DNA of 64,000 nt from Hennigella sp045617465 (GCA_045617465.1 JAZLIQ010000003.1:124001-188000), one strand, 5' to 3'. Positions 32,267 through 43,224 are shown, numbered from the stretch's first letter. Notes: a model not told the origin generated them from the letters alone. Program-made: numbers and translations.

Positions 32267-34147
32267 TTACTTCTTACTAATTGCACGGAAACGACAATTT
32301 CTTTCACATGCGCCACATTTAATACATTTAGTTTGATCAATTACAAATGGTTGACCAACTGTTCCACTAATTGCTTGTACAGGACAGTTTCTAGCACAGC
32401 TAGAACATCCTTTACACTTAGCTGGGTCAATATGATAACCAGTAATTGATTTACAAACACCAGCAGGACATTTTCCTTTAGTGTGAGCAATATATTCATC
32501 TCTAAAATATCTTAGAGTTGAAAGAATAGGGTTTGGAGAAGATTGTCCTAAACCACAAGCAGATGTTGCTTTAATGTGTGCAGATAATTCTTCTAGTTTA
32601 GTAATATCTGATTCTTTTGCTTTACCTTCAGTAAATTTGTTTAGCAATTCAAGTAATCTCTTGTTCCCAATTCTGCATGGAACACATTTACCACATGATT
32701 CTTCTACACAGAATTCCATGTAGAATTTACAAATGTCAACCATACAGTTGTCTTCATCCATAACAATTAAACCACCAGATCCCATCATTGATCCAATTGC
32801 CATTAAGTTTTCATAATCAATTGGAGTATCTAGTAATTTAGCTGGAATACATCCACCAGATGGACCACCTGTTTGAGCTGCTTTAAATTGCTTTCCGTGA
32901 GGAACACCACCACAAATATCAAATACTATTTGTCTTAATGTTGTACCCATTGGTACTTCAATAAGTCCAGTGTTTTTAATCTTACCACCAACAGCAAATA
33001 CTTTAGTACCTTTAGATTTTTCTGTACCAATCTTATTAAATCAATCTGCACCATTTAAGATAATTCTTGTAATGTTTGCATATGTTTCAACGTTATTTAA
33101 TAATGTTGGTTTACCAAACAATCCTTTAACTGCAGGGAATGGAGGTCTTGGTCTTGGTTCACCTCTGTTACCTTCAACTGAAGTCATTAATGCAGTTTCT
33201 TCACCACAAACAAAAGCTCCAGAACCTAATCTTAATGATAGTTTAAAGTTAAAATCCGTTCCAAAGATATGATTACCTAGTAATCCATACTTCTTTGCTT
33301 GAGCAATGGCTGTTTCTAAACGTTGAACAGCAATTGGATATTCAGCACGAACATAAATGAAACCTTCATCAGCTCCAACTGTATAAGCTGCAATAGCCAT
33401 AGCTTCAATTACTGAGTGTGGATCAGCTTCAAGGATAGATCGATCCATGAATGCACCTGGGTCACCTTCATCAGCATTACAGCAAACATATTTCTTTTTG
33501 TTTACTGATTGCTTTGTTAAGTCTCATTTTCTTCCTGTAGGGAAGCCACCGCCTCCACGACCTCTTAATTGCGAATCGCTAATGACCTTAATTACATCAT
33601 CAGGTTTCATTGATGTTAATACTTTGTGTAATGCAAAATATCCATCACATGCAATATATTCATCAATATTTTCGGGATCAATAACTCCTGCATTCTTCAA
33701 TGCAATCTTAACTTGATTTTTATAAAAATGAGTTTTGTTTAACGGAATTATGTTTTTCTTTTCATCAAGTTGACTTGGTCAAATTAAATCCTTTACAGGA
33801 TTGCCTTCCATAATATGTTCTTCGATAATACGAACAACATCAGTAGGTTTTACCTTACGGTAGAAGATTCCATCAGGATAAACTTGAATAACTGGTCCTT
33901 GAGCACATAGACCATGACATCCAGTTTTGCTTACTTCAACTTTGTCTTGTAGACCATGACTTTTAATACTTTTTTCAAAAGCATTAACAACTTCTAATGA
34001 CTTGTTGCTTAAACAGCCTGTTGAAGCACAAACTAGAATTTGTCATTTACCTGTCTTCTCAGCTTTTTCTAAACCCGCTTTACGGTCATTTATTCTTTTG
34101 GATAACTTAGCTTTTATTGCTTCAAGTTCTTTAATAGTAATAGCCAT
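32267..34147 (-). CDS. hydB: Hydrogenase NADH-binding subunit (HydB/HndC, NuoF-like)
   Basis: This 626-residue flavo-iron-sulfur subunit passes electrons between NAD(H), ferredoxin and HydA. An N-terminal thioredoxin-like [2Fe-2S] domain (CASTGCLSN...CHGLCAQGP) precedes the NuoF core. The core has NAD/FMN sites RGRGGGGFPTGRKW and CNADEGDPGAFMDR, plus GAFVCGEETALM. The [4Fe-4S] site is ESCGKCVPCRIG. Two C-terminal ferredoxin motifs follow (CKGCSSCARNCP, CIKCGACERNCR). The start is 2 nt after the hydC stop and GGAGGT lies before hydA. This architecture matches HydB of bifurcating hydrogenases. Confidence 0.96.
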
Positions 34148-34149
34148 AA

Positions 34150-34632
34150 TTACTTGTTACCCCCACTTCTTGCCTTATCAATTTTAATGATTTCATCAAT
34201 GGTTTCTTGAACGTATTCAGGTTTTAAAGTGTACACTTTGCCATTAATCATTGTTACAGGTGCAAGACCACAACAACCAACACATCTAGCTGAATCTAGG
34301 GTAAACATACCATCAGGCGTTGTTTCTCCCAGCTTAATACCTAGAATTTGTTCAAACTTATCTAATACTTGAGCTGAACCCTTAACATAGCAAGCTGTTC
34401 CTAAACACACAGTAATAACATATTTACCTTTTTTAACAAATGTAAATTGTGTATAGAATGTAGCGATAGAATAAATTTCACTAGTTGTGGTACCAAACTC
34501 TTCAGCAATGACTCTCATTGCTTCACGAGATAGATAACCAAAACTAGATTGTGCTTCTTGTAAGCACATTAATTTAGTTCCATTTTTACTATGAATTTGT
34601 TTAACTTTTGTAGCAAACTCTTCAATAGTCAT
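34150..34632 (-). CDS. hydC: Hydrogenase [2Fe-2S] subunit (HydC/HndA, NuoE-like)
   Basis: This 160-residue subunit has a thioredoxin-like [2Fe-2S] fold. The ligands are CLGTACYVKG and ARCVGCCGLAPV, the four-Cys NuoE pattern. Conserved upstream motifs are QEAQSSFGYLSREAM and VATFY-like SIATFYTQF. It is first in the hydCBA operon. AAGGAG lies 8 nt upstream. A long perfect palindrome sits between the -10 box and the Shine-Dalgarno sequence, suggesting regulation. Confidence 0.96.
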   Translation of the reverse strand: MTIEEFATKVKQIHSKNGTKLMCLQEAQSSFGYLSREAMRVIAEEFGTTTSEIYSIATFYTQFTFVKKGKYVITVCLGTACYVKGSAQVLDKFEQILGIKLGETTPDGMFTLDSARCVGCCGLAPVTMINGKVYTLKPEYVQETIDEIIKIDKARSGGNK

Positions 34633-34647
34633 GAATTTTCTCCTTAT

Positions 34648-34677
34648 ATTATTAAAGATATATCTTTAATAATTATA
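34648..34677 (-). promoter_or_regulatory. Hydrogenase operon promoter with 26-bp perfect palindrome
   Basis: The minus-strand TATAAT occupies 34672-34677. A perfect 26-bp palindrome spans 34648-34673, with half-site ATTATTAAAGATA. It overlaps the end of the -10 box and fills the start of the transcript before AAGGAG. It could be a repressor operator or an RNA hairpin. It does not match the classic Rex half-site. Confidence 0.55.
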
Positions 34678-34708
34678 TTAAATAACCGTAAAAAATATAT
34701 TTTATATA

Positions 34709-34714
34709 TATAAT
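34709..34714 (+). promoter_or_regulatory. -10 box of def
   Basis: TATAAT ends 7 nt before the def ATG, with no Shine-Dalgarno. A leaderless transcript is likely. Confidence 0.55.
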
Positions 34715-34721
34715 ATCATTA

Positions 34722-35297
34722 ATGTTTAAATTACAAGATCTTAAACCTTCTTCTAAGTGAATATTAGAAGATAGCAATGAATTTTTAACAAAACAATGTA
34801 AGGAAGTCAAATTTCCTTTAAATGATAAAGATTCATTATTAGTTAACCGCATGGTTAGCTATATTGATGCTTGTTATGAAAACAGAGATAGCGAATATGA
34901 CATCCGTGTTGGTATTGCTGTTGCAGCACCACAGGTTGGATGTGATAAGAAAATCATCTATATTCATTTTGATGATGAACATGGTAAGCAACAAAGACAC
35001 TTATTGGCTAATCCAGAAATAGTAGCTACAAGTGTTGCAAAATGTTATCTAAAAGATGGAGAAGGGTGTCTATCAGTATTAAATGATCATAAAGGTCATG
35101 TTAAAAGATTTAACAAAGTTAGAGTTAAAGCTCTAGATATGTTAAATGATAACAAACCTATAACAATTAATGCTGAAGGCTTGTTCGCTATTTGTTTACA
35201 ACACGAGATTGATCATCTATCTGGGATCTTATATTATCACCGTATTGATAAGAAACATAAATTCCTGGATGAGGACAAGACTCTGATTGCTTATTAG
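34722..35297 (+). CDS. def: Peptide deformylase
   Basis: This enzyme removes the formyl group from nascent proteins. The 191-residue product has the three metal-site motifs: GIAVAAPQVG (64-73), EGCLSV with Cys116, and QHEIDHLSG near residue 162. The true start is ATG 34722, before a TGA Trp at codon 13; an internal ATG at 34851 would remove conserved residues. The stop is 8 nt before the RNase J gene, with TAGGAGA between, so the two are likely cotranscribed. Confidence 0.97.
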
Positions 35298-35305
35298 GAG
35301 ACTAT

Positions 35306-37000
35306 ATGCCAAATTTAAATAAAAAACCAACTACTGTCTTTGCCCTTGGTGGGATCGAAGAAATTGGTAAGAATATGTACATCATCGAATATGATGATGA
35401 ACTATATATTATTGATTGTGGTAATAAATTTAGTGATGAAAATGAATTGCCTGGTGTTACATCAGTAATTTGTCCTTTTGATTATTTGGTTGAAAACCAA
35501 AACAAAATCAAAGGTTTAATTATTACTCACGCTCATGAAGACCACATTGGTGGTGTTCCCTTCTTATTAAAGACAGTTAAAATTCCAGTTGTATATGGAA
35601 GTTTATTAGTTCAAAACATTTTAAAGAGAAAAATGAAAGAGCATCCAGATGCAAAAATTGAAAAGTTTGTTGAATTAAAGGACGATCTAAAGATTGAATC
35701 AAAACATTTTAAGATTGATTTCTTTAGAGTTTGTCACTCTATTCCATTATGTTATGGTGTTTGTTTACAAACTCCAAATGGAAACGTTGTAACTTGTGGT
35801 GACTTCCGTTTTGACTTCTCCAACAAAATGGAACAAACTGATATTCACAAAATTTGTGAAGTTGCTAAACGTGGTGTAGACTTACTACTTTGTGAAACAA
35901 CTAATGCTGAAGCACAAGGTTTCTCTACATCAGAAAAATATGTGCTAGATGAAATTAGAAGACAAATTTCCAAAGCTCCAGGTAGAGTATTCATTACAAC
36001 ATTTGCTTCTAACTTACGTAGAATCCAAAACGTTATTGAAATTGCAATCAATTTAAATAAACGTGTTTGTATTATTGGTAAAACAATGGATGATAACATC
36101 AGAACATCTATTAACACTGGTTTACTAAAAACATTTAAAACAGACTTTGTTGAGCCATGTGATATTAAAAACACTCCAGATAATGAATTAGTTATTATCT
36201 TAACAGGTTCACAAGGTGAACCAACAGCAGCACTAAGTATGATGACTGCTGGAAAGTATCCTCATGTTATTTTAAAACCAAGTGATACTATCTTATTTAG
36301 TTCAAACCCAATTCCAGGAAACTTCGCATCAGTTGAAGAATTGGTTAACAAACTATATAAGTGTGGAGTTAAAGTTGTACAAAACTCTCCAACATGTAGA
36401 TTGCATGCTTCAGGTCACGCAACTCAAACAGAACTTGAATTAATGATTAAGTTAGTTGCTCCAAAATATATTGTTCCAATCCATGGTGAATATAAGATGT
36501 TATCAGCTATGGAACAAAATGTTGAGTTCCTTGGAATGGAAAAAGAAAGATATGTTCAATTGTCCAATGGACAAAAAGTTCATTTAGTTAATCATGAATT
36601 AGAAGTGACTGATGTCTTTGTCGATACTAAGGAAGTCTATGTTGATGGAAAGAAAATCAATGAAGATAACTCTAAAGTGTTGGGTGCTAGAAGAATACTA
36701 GGTACAGATGGTGTATTTAATGCAACAATCGTAATTGATCGTAAAGCAAAGAAAATTATTGGTTTACCAATCTTAATTACTAGGGGTTGTTTCTATGCTA
36801 ATGCAAGTATGGGATTAATTAAGAAGATTTGCTATTCAATAAAAGAAAACATTGAAAAGGAAATGAATCAATCTCATCAACCAATTACTAATCAAACAAT
36901 TAGAAAGATTGCTGAAAACACAATTACATTCTTCATCTGAAAGAATAAAAATAAGCGTCCTTTAGTTAAAGCAACAGTATTTGATGAAAAAATAGGCTAA
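35306..37000 (+). CDS. rnj: Ribonuclease J
   Basis: RNase J is a metallo-beta-lactamase-fold ribonuclease that matures and degrades RNA. The product is 564 residues, after reading through a TGA Trp at 36938-36940. It shows the metal motif HAHEDHIGG (His75), VCHSIPLCYGV, GDFRFDF, the beta-CASP motif ILTGSQGEPTAALSMM, and SGHATQTEL. The C-terminal oligomerisation domain follows. It starts after TAGGAGACT. A terminator begins at the stop codon. Confidence 0.96.
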
Positions 37001-37012
37001 AGCCTATTTTTT
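36985..37012. terminator. Terminator after RNase J
   Basis: The AAAAAATAGGCT/AGCCTATTTTTT hairpin is bidirectional. It also covers the end of the minus-strand toxin remnant. Confidence 0.85.
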
Positions 37013-37162
37013 GAATATATCAGAATGAGTTCCAGTTCTTGCTATTTCTATAATAAGTTTGTCTTTTCAAATCTTATAAACTAAAATTCAGTCTGGTTTA
37101 ATATGGCAATCTCTATATCCCTTTCATTTACCAGACAATGCATGATCTCTGTACTTTAAATG
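37004..37162 (-). pseudogene. RelE/YafQ-family toxin remnant (N-terminus missing)
   Basis: In one minus-strand frame the sequence reads HLKYRDHALSGKWKGYRDC then HIKPDWILVYKI and ARTGTHSDIFKK, ending in TAG at 37004. This is the C-terminal half of a YafQ/RelE mRNA interferase and closely matches the intact toxin at 57717-57998 (KYRDHKLVGAYDGYRECHIK, LLFATGTHSDLFK). Upstream in frame there is TAA at 37172-37174 and no start codon. The first ~45 residues, present in the intact copy, are gone. The preceding antitoxin gene is complete, so the toxin has been lost by deletion. Confidence 0.85.
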
Positions 37163-37431
37163 CCTAATTCCTTAAACGACTCTTCGGGTGTAGAAAACAA
37201 TCTACCCTTCGTTTTCTTTCCTTTTTCGAATCTAGATATTTCCTTAAATGCTTTTTTAGTTGTCTTATTAGGTTGTAACTTAACTTCAAAAGGTAAGCCT
37301 TGTTCTTGTATAGCTTGTTTTAAAAATAAAGATATAGCTGTAGAAAAATCTAAACCAAGTTGTGTAAACAACTTAGCTGATTCTCTTTTTAAATATGGAT
37401 CTAAAGTAATGTTTGTTCTTTCTTTAAGCAT
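37156..37431 (-). CDS. RelB/DinJ-family antitoxin (solitary)
   Basis: This 91-residue antitoxin has the ribbon-helix-helix N-terminus ERTNITLDPYLKRESAKLF and the DinJ-type core LGLDFSTAISLFLKQAIQEQGLPF. I chose ATG 37431 (MLKERTN) because it has GAGGT 5-6 nt upstream and gives the same length as the intact antitoxin at 57449-57724. Its partner toxin downstream is truncated, so it may survive as an autoregulator, an anti-addiction protein or a decaying gene. Confidence 0.88.
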   Translation of the reverse strand: MLKERTNITLDPYLKRESAKLFTQLGLDFSTAISLFLKQAIQEQGLPFEVKLQPNKTTKKAFKEISRFEKGKKTKGRLFSTPEESFKELGI

Positions 37432-37481
37432 AATATACCTCAAATATATTATACACACTTTATACACATTTTATACAAACA

Positions 37482-38963
37482 TTAAATTTCCATTTCACTA
37501 GCTGTAGAGAACTCTATTTTAACATTTCTAGTTCTTGCTGGATGTTTCAAATTTATAAAATACGCAATAACAAATAAAGACACCATTAACAATACAACAC
37601 CACATGTTACATAATTAACTAGAATATTTGCTGAATCAAAATATTCGATTGTTGATGACATTGGTACATAATGGAAATCGTAAATAGATCCTTTAATAAC
37701 GTTATTAAAAATAGATCCACCAATAATTCCAAGTGCCATAGATGTATTAAACAAACCTATTGGTGTAACAATATTTGTTTTATTGAAATGTTTCCGTAAC
37801 ACAATACCAATTAATACTGGATAAATCAAACCATATCCTAAACCATTTAGAATATTAGATCAGAAATATAAGTGTACGCTAATTACTTGAGTGTTAACCA
37901 CTAAATATATCAACCAAACAAACGCCCCAGATGCAATTAGGATTGGTTTAATCCTATTTTCGTGTTTATTTAACAATAATCCAGCAATAACTGCACCAGC
38001 TAATTGTCCAAAAGCAAACATGCATGATAAATAACCCTCAAAAAATTTAACTTCTTCAATTAGTGCTGTAGGCAGCCATGTGTTAGCCCCGGAATATTCT
38101 CATTGTCCGACAGCAATATAAATTAATTGAGTTACAGAACTAGGTCCAGCTGTTATTCATCTAATAAAAGTGAAACATATACCTACAAAACAAACCAATA
38201 CCAATACTCAACCATGGTGTTGGTTTTGTATTGTTTCTCTATATGCTTGTTTTTTAAATAATGTTTGTTTTTCTTCTTTTATAAAGAAAGTAATAATAAA
38301 TGAGGCGAGAACAAAGACAATAGCAATCAACCACAAATATTTTAATTTATCTAAATAAATCGTGATAGGCGGTGTGTCTGTAGGCAATCCGTGTTCAGGC
38401 ACTAAACCACATAATATTGCCTCAATACAAGAAGTAATAAATTCAGCAATTAATGGTGGTAAGGCTAAAATGGAAACGGTTGTAAACACCTTTCTATGGT
38501 GTTCTTGCTCTGTAAACATTAAGTTGAATAAACCTATACCTGACGCTCCAACACCAGTACCAATTGATTGAATAATATTACAAGCAAATGATTCAGGTCA
38601 AGCAAACATTGGCCACAATGTTAACATTTGAATAACTAAAGAAATATATATAACATTCTTTCTTGATCTCATCCTATAGCTAATAACATCAGTTAACGGT
38701 CTTCAAAGTAAACCAGCAAAACCATAAACTGTTAGTGGTATTCATAACAAAGTACCATCATCATAATTCGGTTGATGAATATGCATTTGTCCTGTATATT
38801 CACGACACATCAACGGAGCCATTCAATACAAAATGAATAAAATGAAAAGTAAAACTTTATTTTTACTTCCAAGTTTTAATTTTCAAAGCAATAAAACTGT
38901 TCCACCAATTACTAGCGTTAACAAAATAGCATTTAAAATTAGAGCTATAGTTTCCATTTCCAT
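37482..38963 (-). CDS. MFS-type transporter (copy 1)
   Basis: This 493-residue polytopic permease has about 12 hydrophobic helices and a major-facilitator-like pattern. RPLTDVISYRMRSRKNVIY matches the MFS loop 2-3 signature region. GTGVGASGIGLFNLMFTE follows in helix 4-5, and a basic central loop (FFIKEEKQTLFKKQAYRE). Many Trp residues are TGA. A TATAAT ending 8 nt before the ATG with no Shine-Dalgarno suggests a leaderless start. The next gene upstream on this strand (39006-40487) is a paralogue of identical length. The substrate is unknown. Confidence 0.85.
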
Positions 38964-38971
38964 ATTTATCT

Positions 38972-38977
38972 ATTATA
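38972..38977 (-). promoter_or_regulatory. -10 box of MFS copy 1
   Basis: The minus-strand TATAAT is 8 nt from the ATG at 38963. Confidence 0.5.
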
Positions 38978-38984
38978 AATAAAA

Positions 38985-39008
38985 ATAAATCCCTGTAGGG
39001 ATTTATTA
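38985..39008 (-). terminator. Terminator of MFS copy 2
   Basis: The AATAAATCCCT/AGGGATTTATT hairpin includes the stop codon and is followed on the minus strand by TTTTTATTT. It abuts the copy 1 promoter. Confidence 0.75.
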
Positions 39009-40487
39009 GTCGTCCATATCTTGGTAATTTCTTACTCTATTTACTTTAATGACTTTAGGTGGGTGCTTTTTAGTTATTCAATAAGCTCCAGTAAATAATC
39101 CTCACATTAAAAGCATTGTACCAATAACTGCAGCTGTTACAATCCAATTTCTTCTAACAAATTCATTTCATTCCAATGATTTACCTGCAAACACTTCTTG
39201 TTTCATGAATGTGTTAAAGAATTGACTAGAACATATTCCTATAGATAACCCTAGGTTATATAGGGTAATAGGTGTGATCTTGTTTGTTTTAGTAAAGTAT
39301 TTGTTTAGTGTGATACCAACAATTAGGTTGTATGTTGTACCAAACGCCCAACCATTTAAGATGTTTAATGGTAATCTAGCATAAACATTTAGTACTGATG
39401 CAGATAGGACGGCATAAGCTATCCACATAGCACTAGCAATAGAAAAGATGGTTCATTTGTTCATCTTCTTTACTAAAATCAAACCAGTAACAATGTTTGC
39501 TGCCATTTGTCCTACTGTAAAGATTACCGATAGGTAACCCTCATAGGCATTAGTTGCAATTCCTTGGTGTAAACCAATATATGACAATTCTGTAATGGCT
39601 GTTCCACCAGATGTACAGAATTTAATGAATGATGTGATTGCTGCAGCAGCAATTAACATAATAACAACTGATGCATCTCATTTATTATCTACTGGTTCTT
39701 TATATTGGTTGTCTTTATACAATAGTTGTTTCTTCTCTTTGATAAAGATAGTAACGATCATTGTGATGACAATACATACCAATCCAATAATTCACATGTA
39801 TTTGACAATGTCGATGTACTGACCTCAATACTCTTTCATTACCATACTTCCTGGAGGGAATGGATCAGTTCTACCCAAATTTGGGTTAGGTGGTAAGAAA
39901 CTTGTTACACAACATTGTAGAACTGATGAGATAAATTCAGCTAATAATGGTGGTAATGATAATAATGAAGTTGTAACAAAGACTTTCTTCTTTGCATATT
40001 GTTCGTTAAACATTAAGCTAAACACAGCTATACCACTTGCTCCAATACCTACAGTTATAGATTGAATAATGTTTGTAGCAAAGCAAGGATAAATAAGCAT
40101 TGGAATAGCTCCTGCTGCTTGAATAAATAATGAAATATATATAACTGATTTTCTTGATCTAAGTCTATGACTTAACAAATCATTTAATGGTTTTCAGAAT
40201 AAACCAATAATACCATAGACAGTTACTGGTACTCACATTAAACTAGATAATCATGATGTGCCATCTAGCGGGGTTGTAATACCAACCATAGCAGTATGCA
40301 TTTGGCTGGTATACTCTCTTAATAGCATAGGAGCTATTCAATACAAAGTATAGATAACAAACAATAATCTATAGTTTTTATCATCAAACTTAATTTTGAA
40401 GATTAAAAAGATAGATACCCCTAAGGATACTACTAAGATACTAAAATTAACTATCAAAGCAATAATTTGATTTAAATCTAATCCCAT
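39006..40487 (-). CDS. MFS-type transporter (copy 2)
   Basis: This 493-residue polytopic permease is the same length as its neighbour. It shares the same landmarks: KPLNDLLSHRLRSRKSVIY, TVGIGASGIAVFSLMFNEQ, LLSLPPLLAEFISS and a basic central loop. I followed the frame through several TGA Trp codons to TAA at 39006, where the tail reads VNRVRNYQDMDD. The start ATG 40487 has a TATAAT 14 nt upstream but no Shine-Dalgarno. The copies have diverged over the whole length, so the duplication is not recent. The substrate is unknown. Confidence 0.84.
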
Positions 40488-40526
40488 AATCTTGTAAATA
40501 GATTATAAATCAAATCAATAGAAAAA

Positions 40527-40557
40527 TAAAAAACTAGGTTTAAACCTAGTTTTTTGT
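40527..40557 (-). terminator. Terminator of lipoprotein gene A
   Basis: The perfect palindrome AAACTAGGTTTAAACCTAGTTT, flanked by A and T runs, lies directly after the minus-strand stop. Confidence 0.8.
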
Positions 40558-41463
40558 TTATTCATAATAAATGTTAAGATTATCTAAACAGTATGATGGT
40601 CAAGCTAAAGTAAGTTGCCCATATGGGAAGAAGTTATCAGGTAAAGCCGGATACACATCATCATAGTCTGTAGGATCTTCAACGGATATTAAATGATTTA
40701 CATCAAAATAAATTGAACCAGTTCTCGTAATTGCGCTTCCTTCTGGTTGTTTATTTTCATCCAATGGACGTTCTGCTAAATCTAAAGATCAAGAAAAGTA
40801 TCAGTCATTTGCAAAATACATTCATGTAGGTAGGTCTTCTACATCTTCATCTAATATAACTGGGAAGAAACCCATAGCATTTAAACCAAAAGGGTTAAAG
40901 TCTGTGTCATCATCAGGATAAACTGTTAATGGAACACAATGTACATCAACATGTGCTGTTGCTGTTATTTCAATATAGTTGTCATCTTCGCCCAACATAC
41001 CACTAGGTTGAGGATATACAAATTGCATCTCCATGTCACCTTTATATGAATACAAATTGATATATTGGTCTATTCCTACTTCAAAAAATACATCTTGTCT
41101 AAGTGTTTCAATACTGTATTTGTAGTAGTTAAATTCCATATCAGTGTATTGCGCAGGTAATAATTGGTCACCTAAATAGAATCTACCAAACATTAAGTCT
41201 TTTTTGAATGCATCTTTGTATTCTTCTATGTCTGGATCAGTAGAATGTTCAACATTATAAACTAGTTGACCAACATTATTAGCTGCTTCTATGGTGTTTA
41301 CATCATCTTCTTCAAATTGATATAAATCAGTTGGATCAATTTCTTCTAACCCATCAATTCAAGTAATTGAGTTAACACCAGAACATGATGTAACTAATGG
41401 AGTTACAACTGTTGCTGCACTAGCAATAATAGCTAAAGGTAATATTTTGTTAATTGTTTTCAT
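40558..41463 (-). CDS. Lipoprotein A, unknown function
   Basis: This 301-residue surface lipoprotein has a signal peptide starting MKTINKILPLAIIASAA and a lipobox LVTSC, with the lipidated Cys27. The mature part is acidic and Trp-rich (TGA). It contains EEDDVNTIEAANNVGQLVYNV and no recognisable enzymatic motif. It is the downstream-most member of a run of similar genes (A-D) on the minus strand. Its mature domain looks only distantly related to those of B-D. Confidence 0.82.
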
Positions 41464-41477
41464 ATTTGTCTCCCTCA

Positions 41478-42287
41478 TTATTTTGCAATTATTGTGTTAA
41501 CGAAATAATAACTATAGAACATGCAACAAGCAGCAACTAACATTGCAGAGAATGCCAAATTGCTTTCTCCATACAGAGAACCAAGGTTGTCTTTGTTTAC
41601 GTGGCCAGATATGATTTGTGTATAGTCTTCAAATACATCTTCTGTTTCATATCTAATTGCTGCATGACGAACTGAACCGTCTAAGTCTAAGCTTCAGTCT
41701 CAATCATATTCATCAGTTTCGATCTCACCAGCTTCTATAAATGCTACCCTAAGCATTGGTGTTCCCAACTCCGTCACATCTATAAGATTAAAAGGCACTT
41801 TTTTAAGATTTGCTTCAGCATGAATTCCCATTATTGAACCATTAGGCATGTATGGTGGAATATATGCAGAACCTGAAATTTTAAATTTAAATTCTAGATC
41901 TATTTTTGCCTTATATGATAAACAAATAGTATCATCTATTAGTTCAGGTTGAATATCACTAAATTGAAGAGATGTTTGAATAAATTTTACTTCATCGGCA
42001 TAAAGAAGGTCAATAAATTCAAAAATAATATTTGTTCTAGCTCCTCACATAAAGTCATGAATTAAAATATCATGATCTTCAGAAATAGCTTCATAGTAGT
42101 CTTCAACTGCTTCTTCTAGAGTTGGTTCACTATCATATTCAGCAATAGCTCATCCATTTGTATCTATAGACTTTAGTAGGTCAATATTGTATGTATAACC
42201 ACTAGCACATGATGTGGTTAGTGGTGTTATAATAGCTGCAACACTACCTAAAGTTGCTACAGGTAATAATTTGTTAATTAATTTCAT
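41478..42287 (-). CDS. Lipoprotein B, unknown function
   Basis: This 269-residue protein has signal peptide MKLINKLLPVATLGSVAAI and lipobox LTTSC (Cys27). The mature part contains SIDTNGWAIAEYDSEPTLEEA, followed by beta-strand-rich sequence. It ends in a hydrophobic segment, AFSAMLVAACCMFYSYYFV, which could anchor the C-terminus in the membrane. I translated the whole frame; Trp is mostly TGA. The stop is 14 nt before lipoprotein A. A hydrophobic C-terminal segment is shared in part with D. Confidence 0.8.
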
Positions 42288-42402
42288 TTTTTATTCGTTT
42301 TCTTTCTGTATTATTTTTTATAGATAATACGCGCTTATTATAAAAAATGATATATATATTAATATATTTAATACATATATAAATATCTATGTAAAACAAA
42401 TA

Positions 42403-42430
42403 AAAAACTAGGGGTTTCCCTAGTTTTTAT
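42403..42430 (-). terminator. Terminator of lipoprotein gene C
   Basis: The hairpin AAAAACTAGGG/CCCTAGTTTTT lies just after the minus-strand stop at 42437. Confidence 0.8.
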
Positions 42431-42436
42431 GTTGTC

Positions 42437-43213
42437 TTAGGACGATATTTCAGTTTCGCTAAAGTAATATAATGGTCATGCTTTAGCAAATGTGATCGCA
42501 GGTGACTCATCAAGCATCTCGATGTATGTTAAATTGTCTTTATTTTGAATAAGACTAATTTCTCTTGAAGTTGATTTTATTACATCTCCTGTTTCTTCAT
42601 CAAAATAATTGTGAGTTTGATGAGTTATAAGGTTGTAATGAGCATCTGGCATTATTGTAAAGTATTGTGCTGGTGAAAGCGGGGCGTCAGGCGATACTGG
42701 AAGAAGTATTATATTTGATTCATCAAAAGTTGGCATTCATTGCTTAACATCGATGGAAACATCATAAATCTCTTCATCTACTTTTACATCATCCAAGTAA
42801 AAATTTATCTTAACATCTGCTCTTAAAGATAAATCTAAAACAATTTCTTGGCTCATGAAAGACATAGATAAATTATTAATTGTATAATTTGCTCTTTCTA
42901 CTTCTAAATCCACTGGTGTTGGTGCAGGATTAGATGAGTCATCATCAATTCATTCTTTAATAAATTGACGTTTTCCTCAGATAAGATCTTTTTTAAAGAT
43001 ACTAGAATCTTTCATTAATGCTTTAGCATAAAAAGTTGAAACATCTTGTTCACGAATGGATGGCATATCATCATACAATTCTCATCCTGTGGTGTCAACA
43101 TCAACAAGTGCGTCATATGATTCTCCTATTGTTCCACATGATGTTAATGGTACAGCTACTGCTGTCATTGTGCCTAATGTAGCAAGTGGTAATAATAAAT
43201 TAATTTTTTTCAT
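42437..43213 (-). CDS. Lipoprotein C, unknown function
   Basis: This 258-residue protein has signal peptide MKKINLLLPLATLGTMTAV and lipobox PLTSC (Cys26). The mature part contains DTTGWELYDDMPSIREQDV then KKDLIWGKRQFIKEW, a layout also seen in B (DHDILIHDFMWGARTN). This suggests a common domain: a short N-terminal GW motif, then a helix with W-G-[KA]-R. Trp is mainly TGA. It lies 11 nt downstream of lipoprotein D with CTTTTAGTG... rather than a strong Shine-Dalgarno. No function can be assigned. Confidence 0.8.
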
Positions 43214-43224
43214 ATTTTCTCCTT

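Noticed and set aside
42300..42400. Simple AT repeats (atatat) between lipoprotein genes as a phase-variation tract
   Set aside because: The tracts are short and irregular and lie outside coding sequence. The same kind of AT run occurs at most promoters here.
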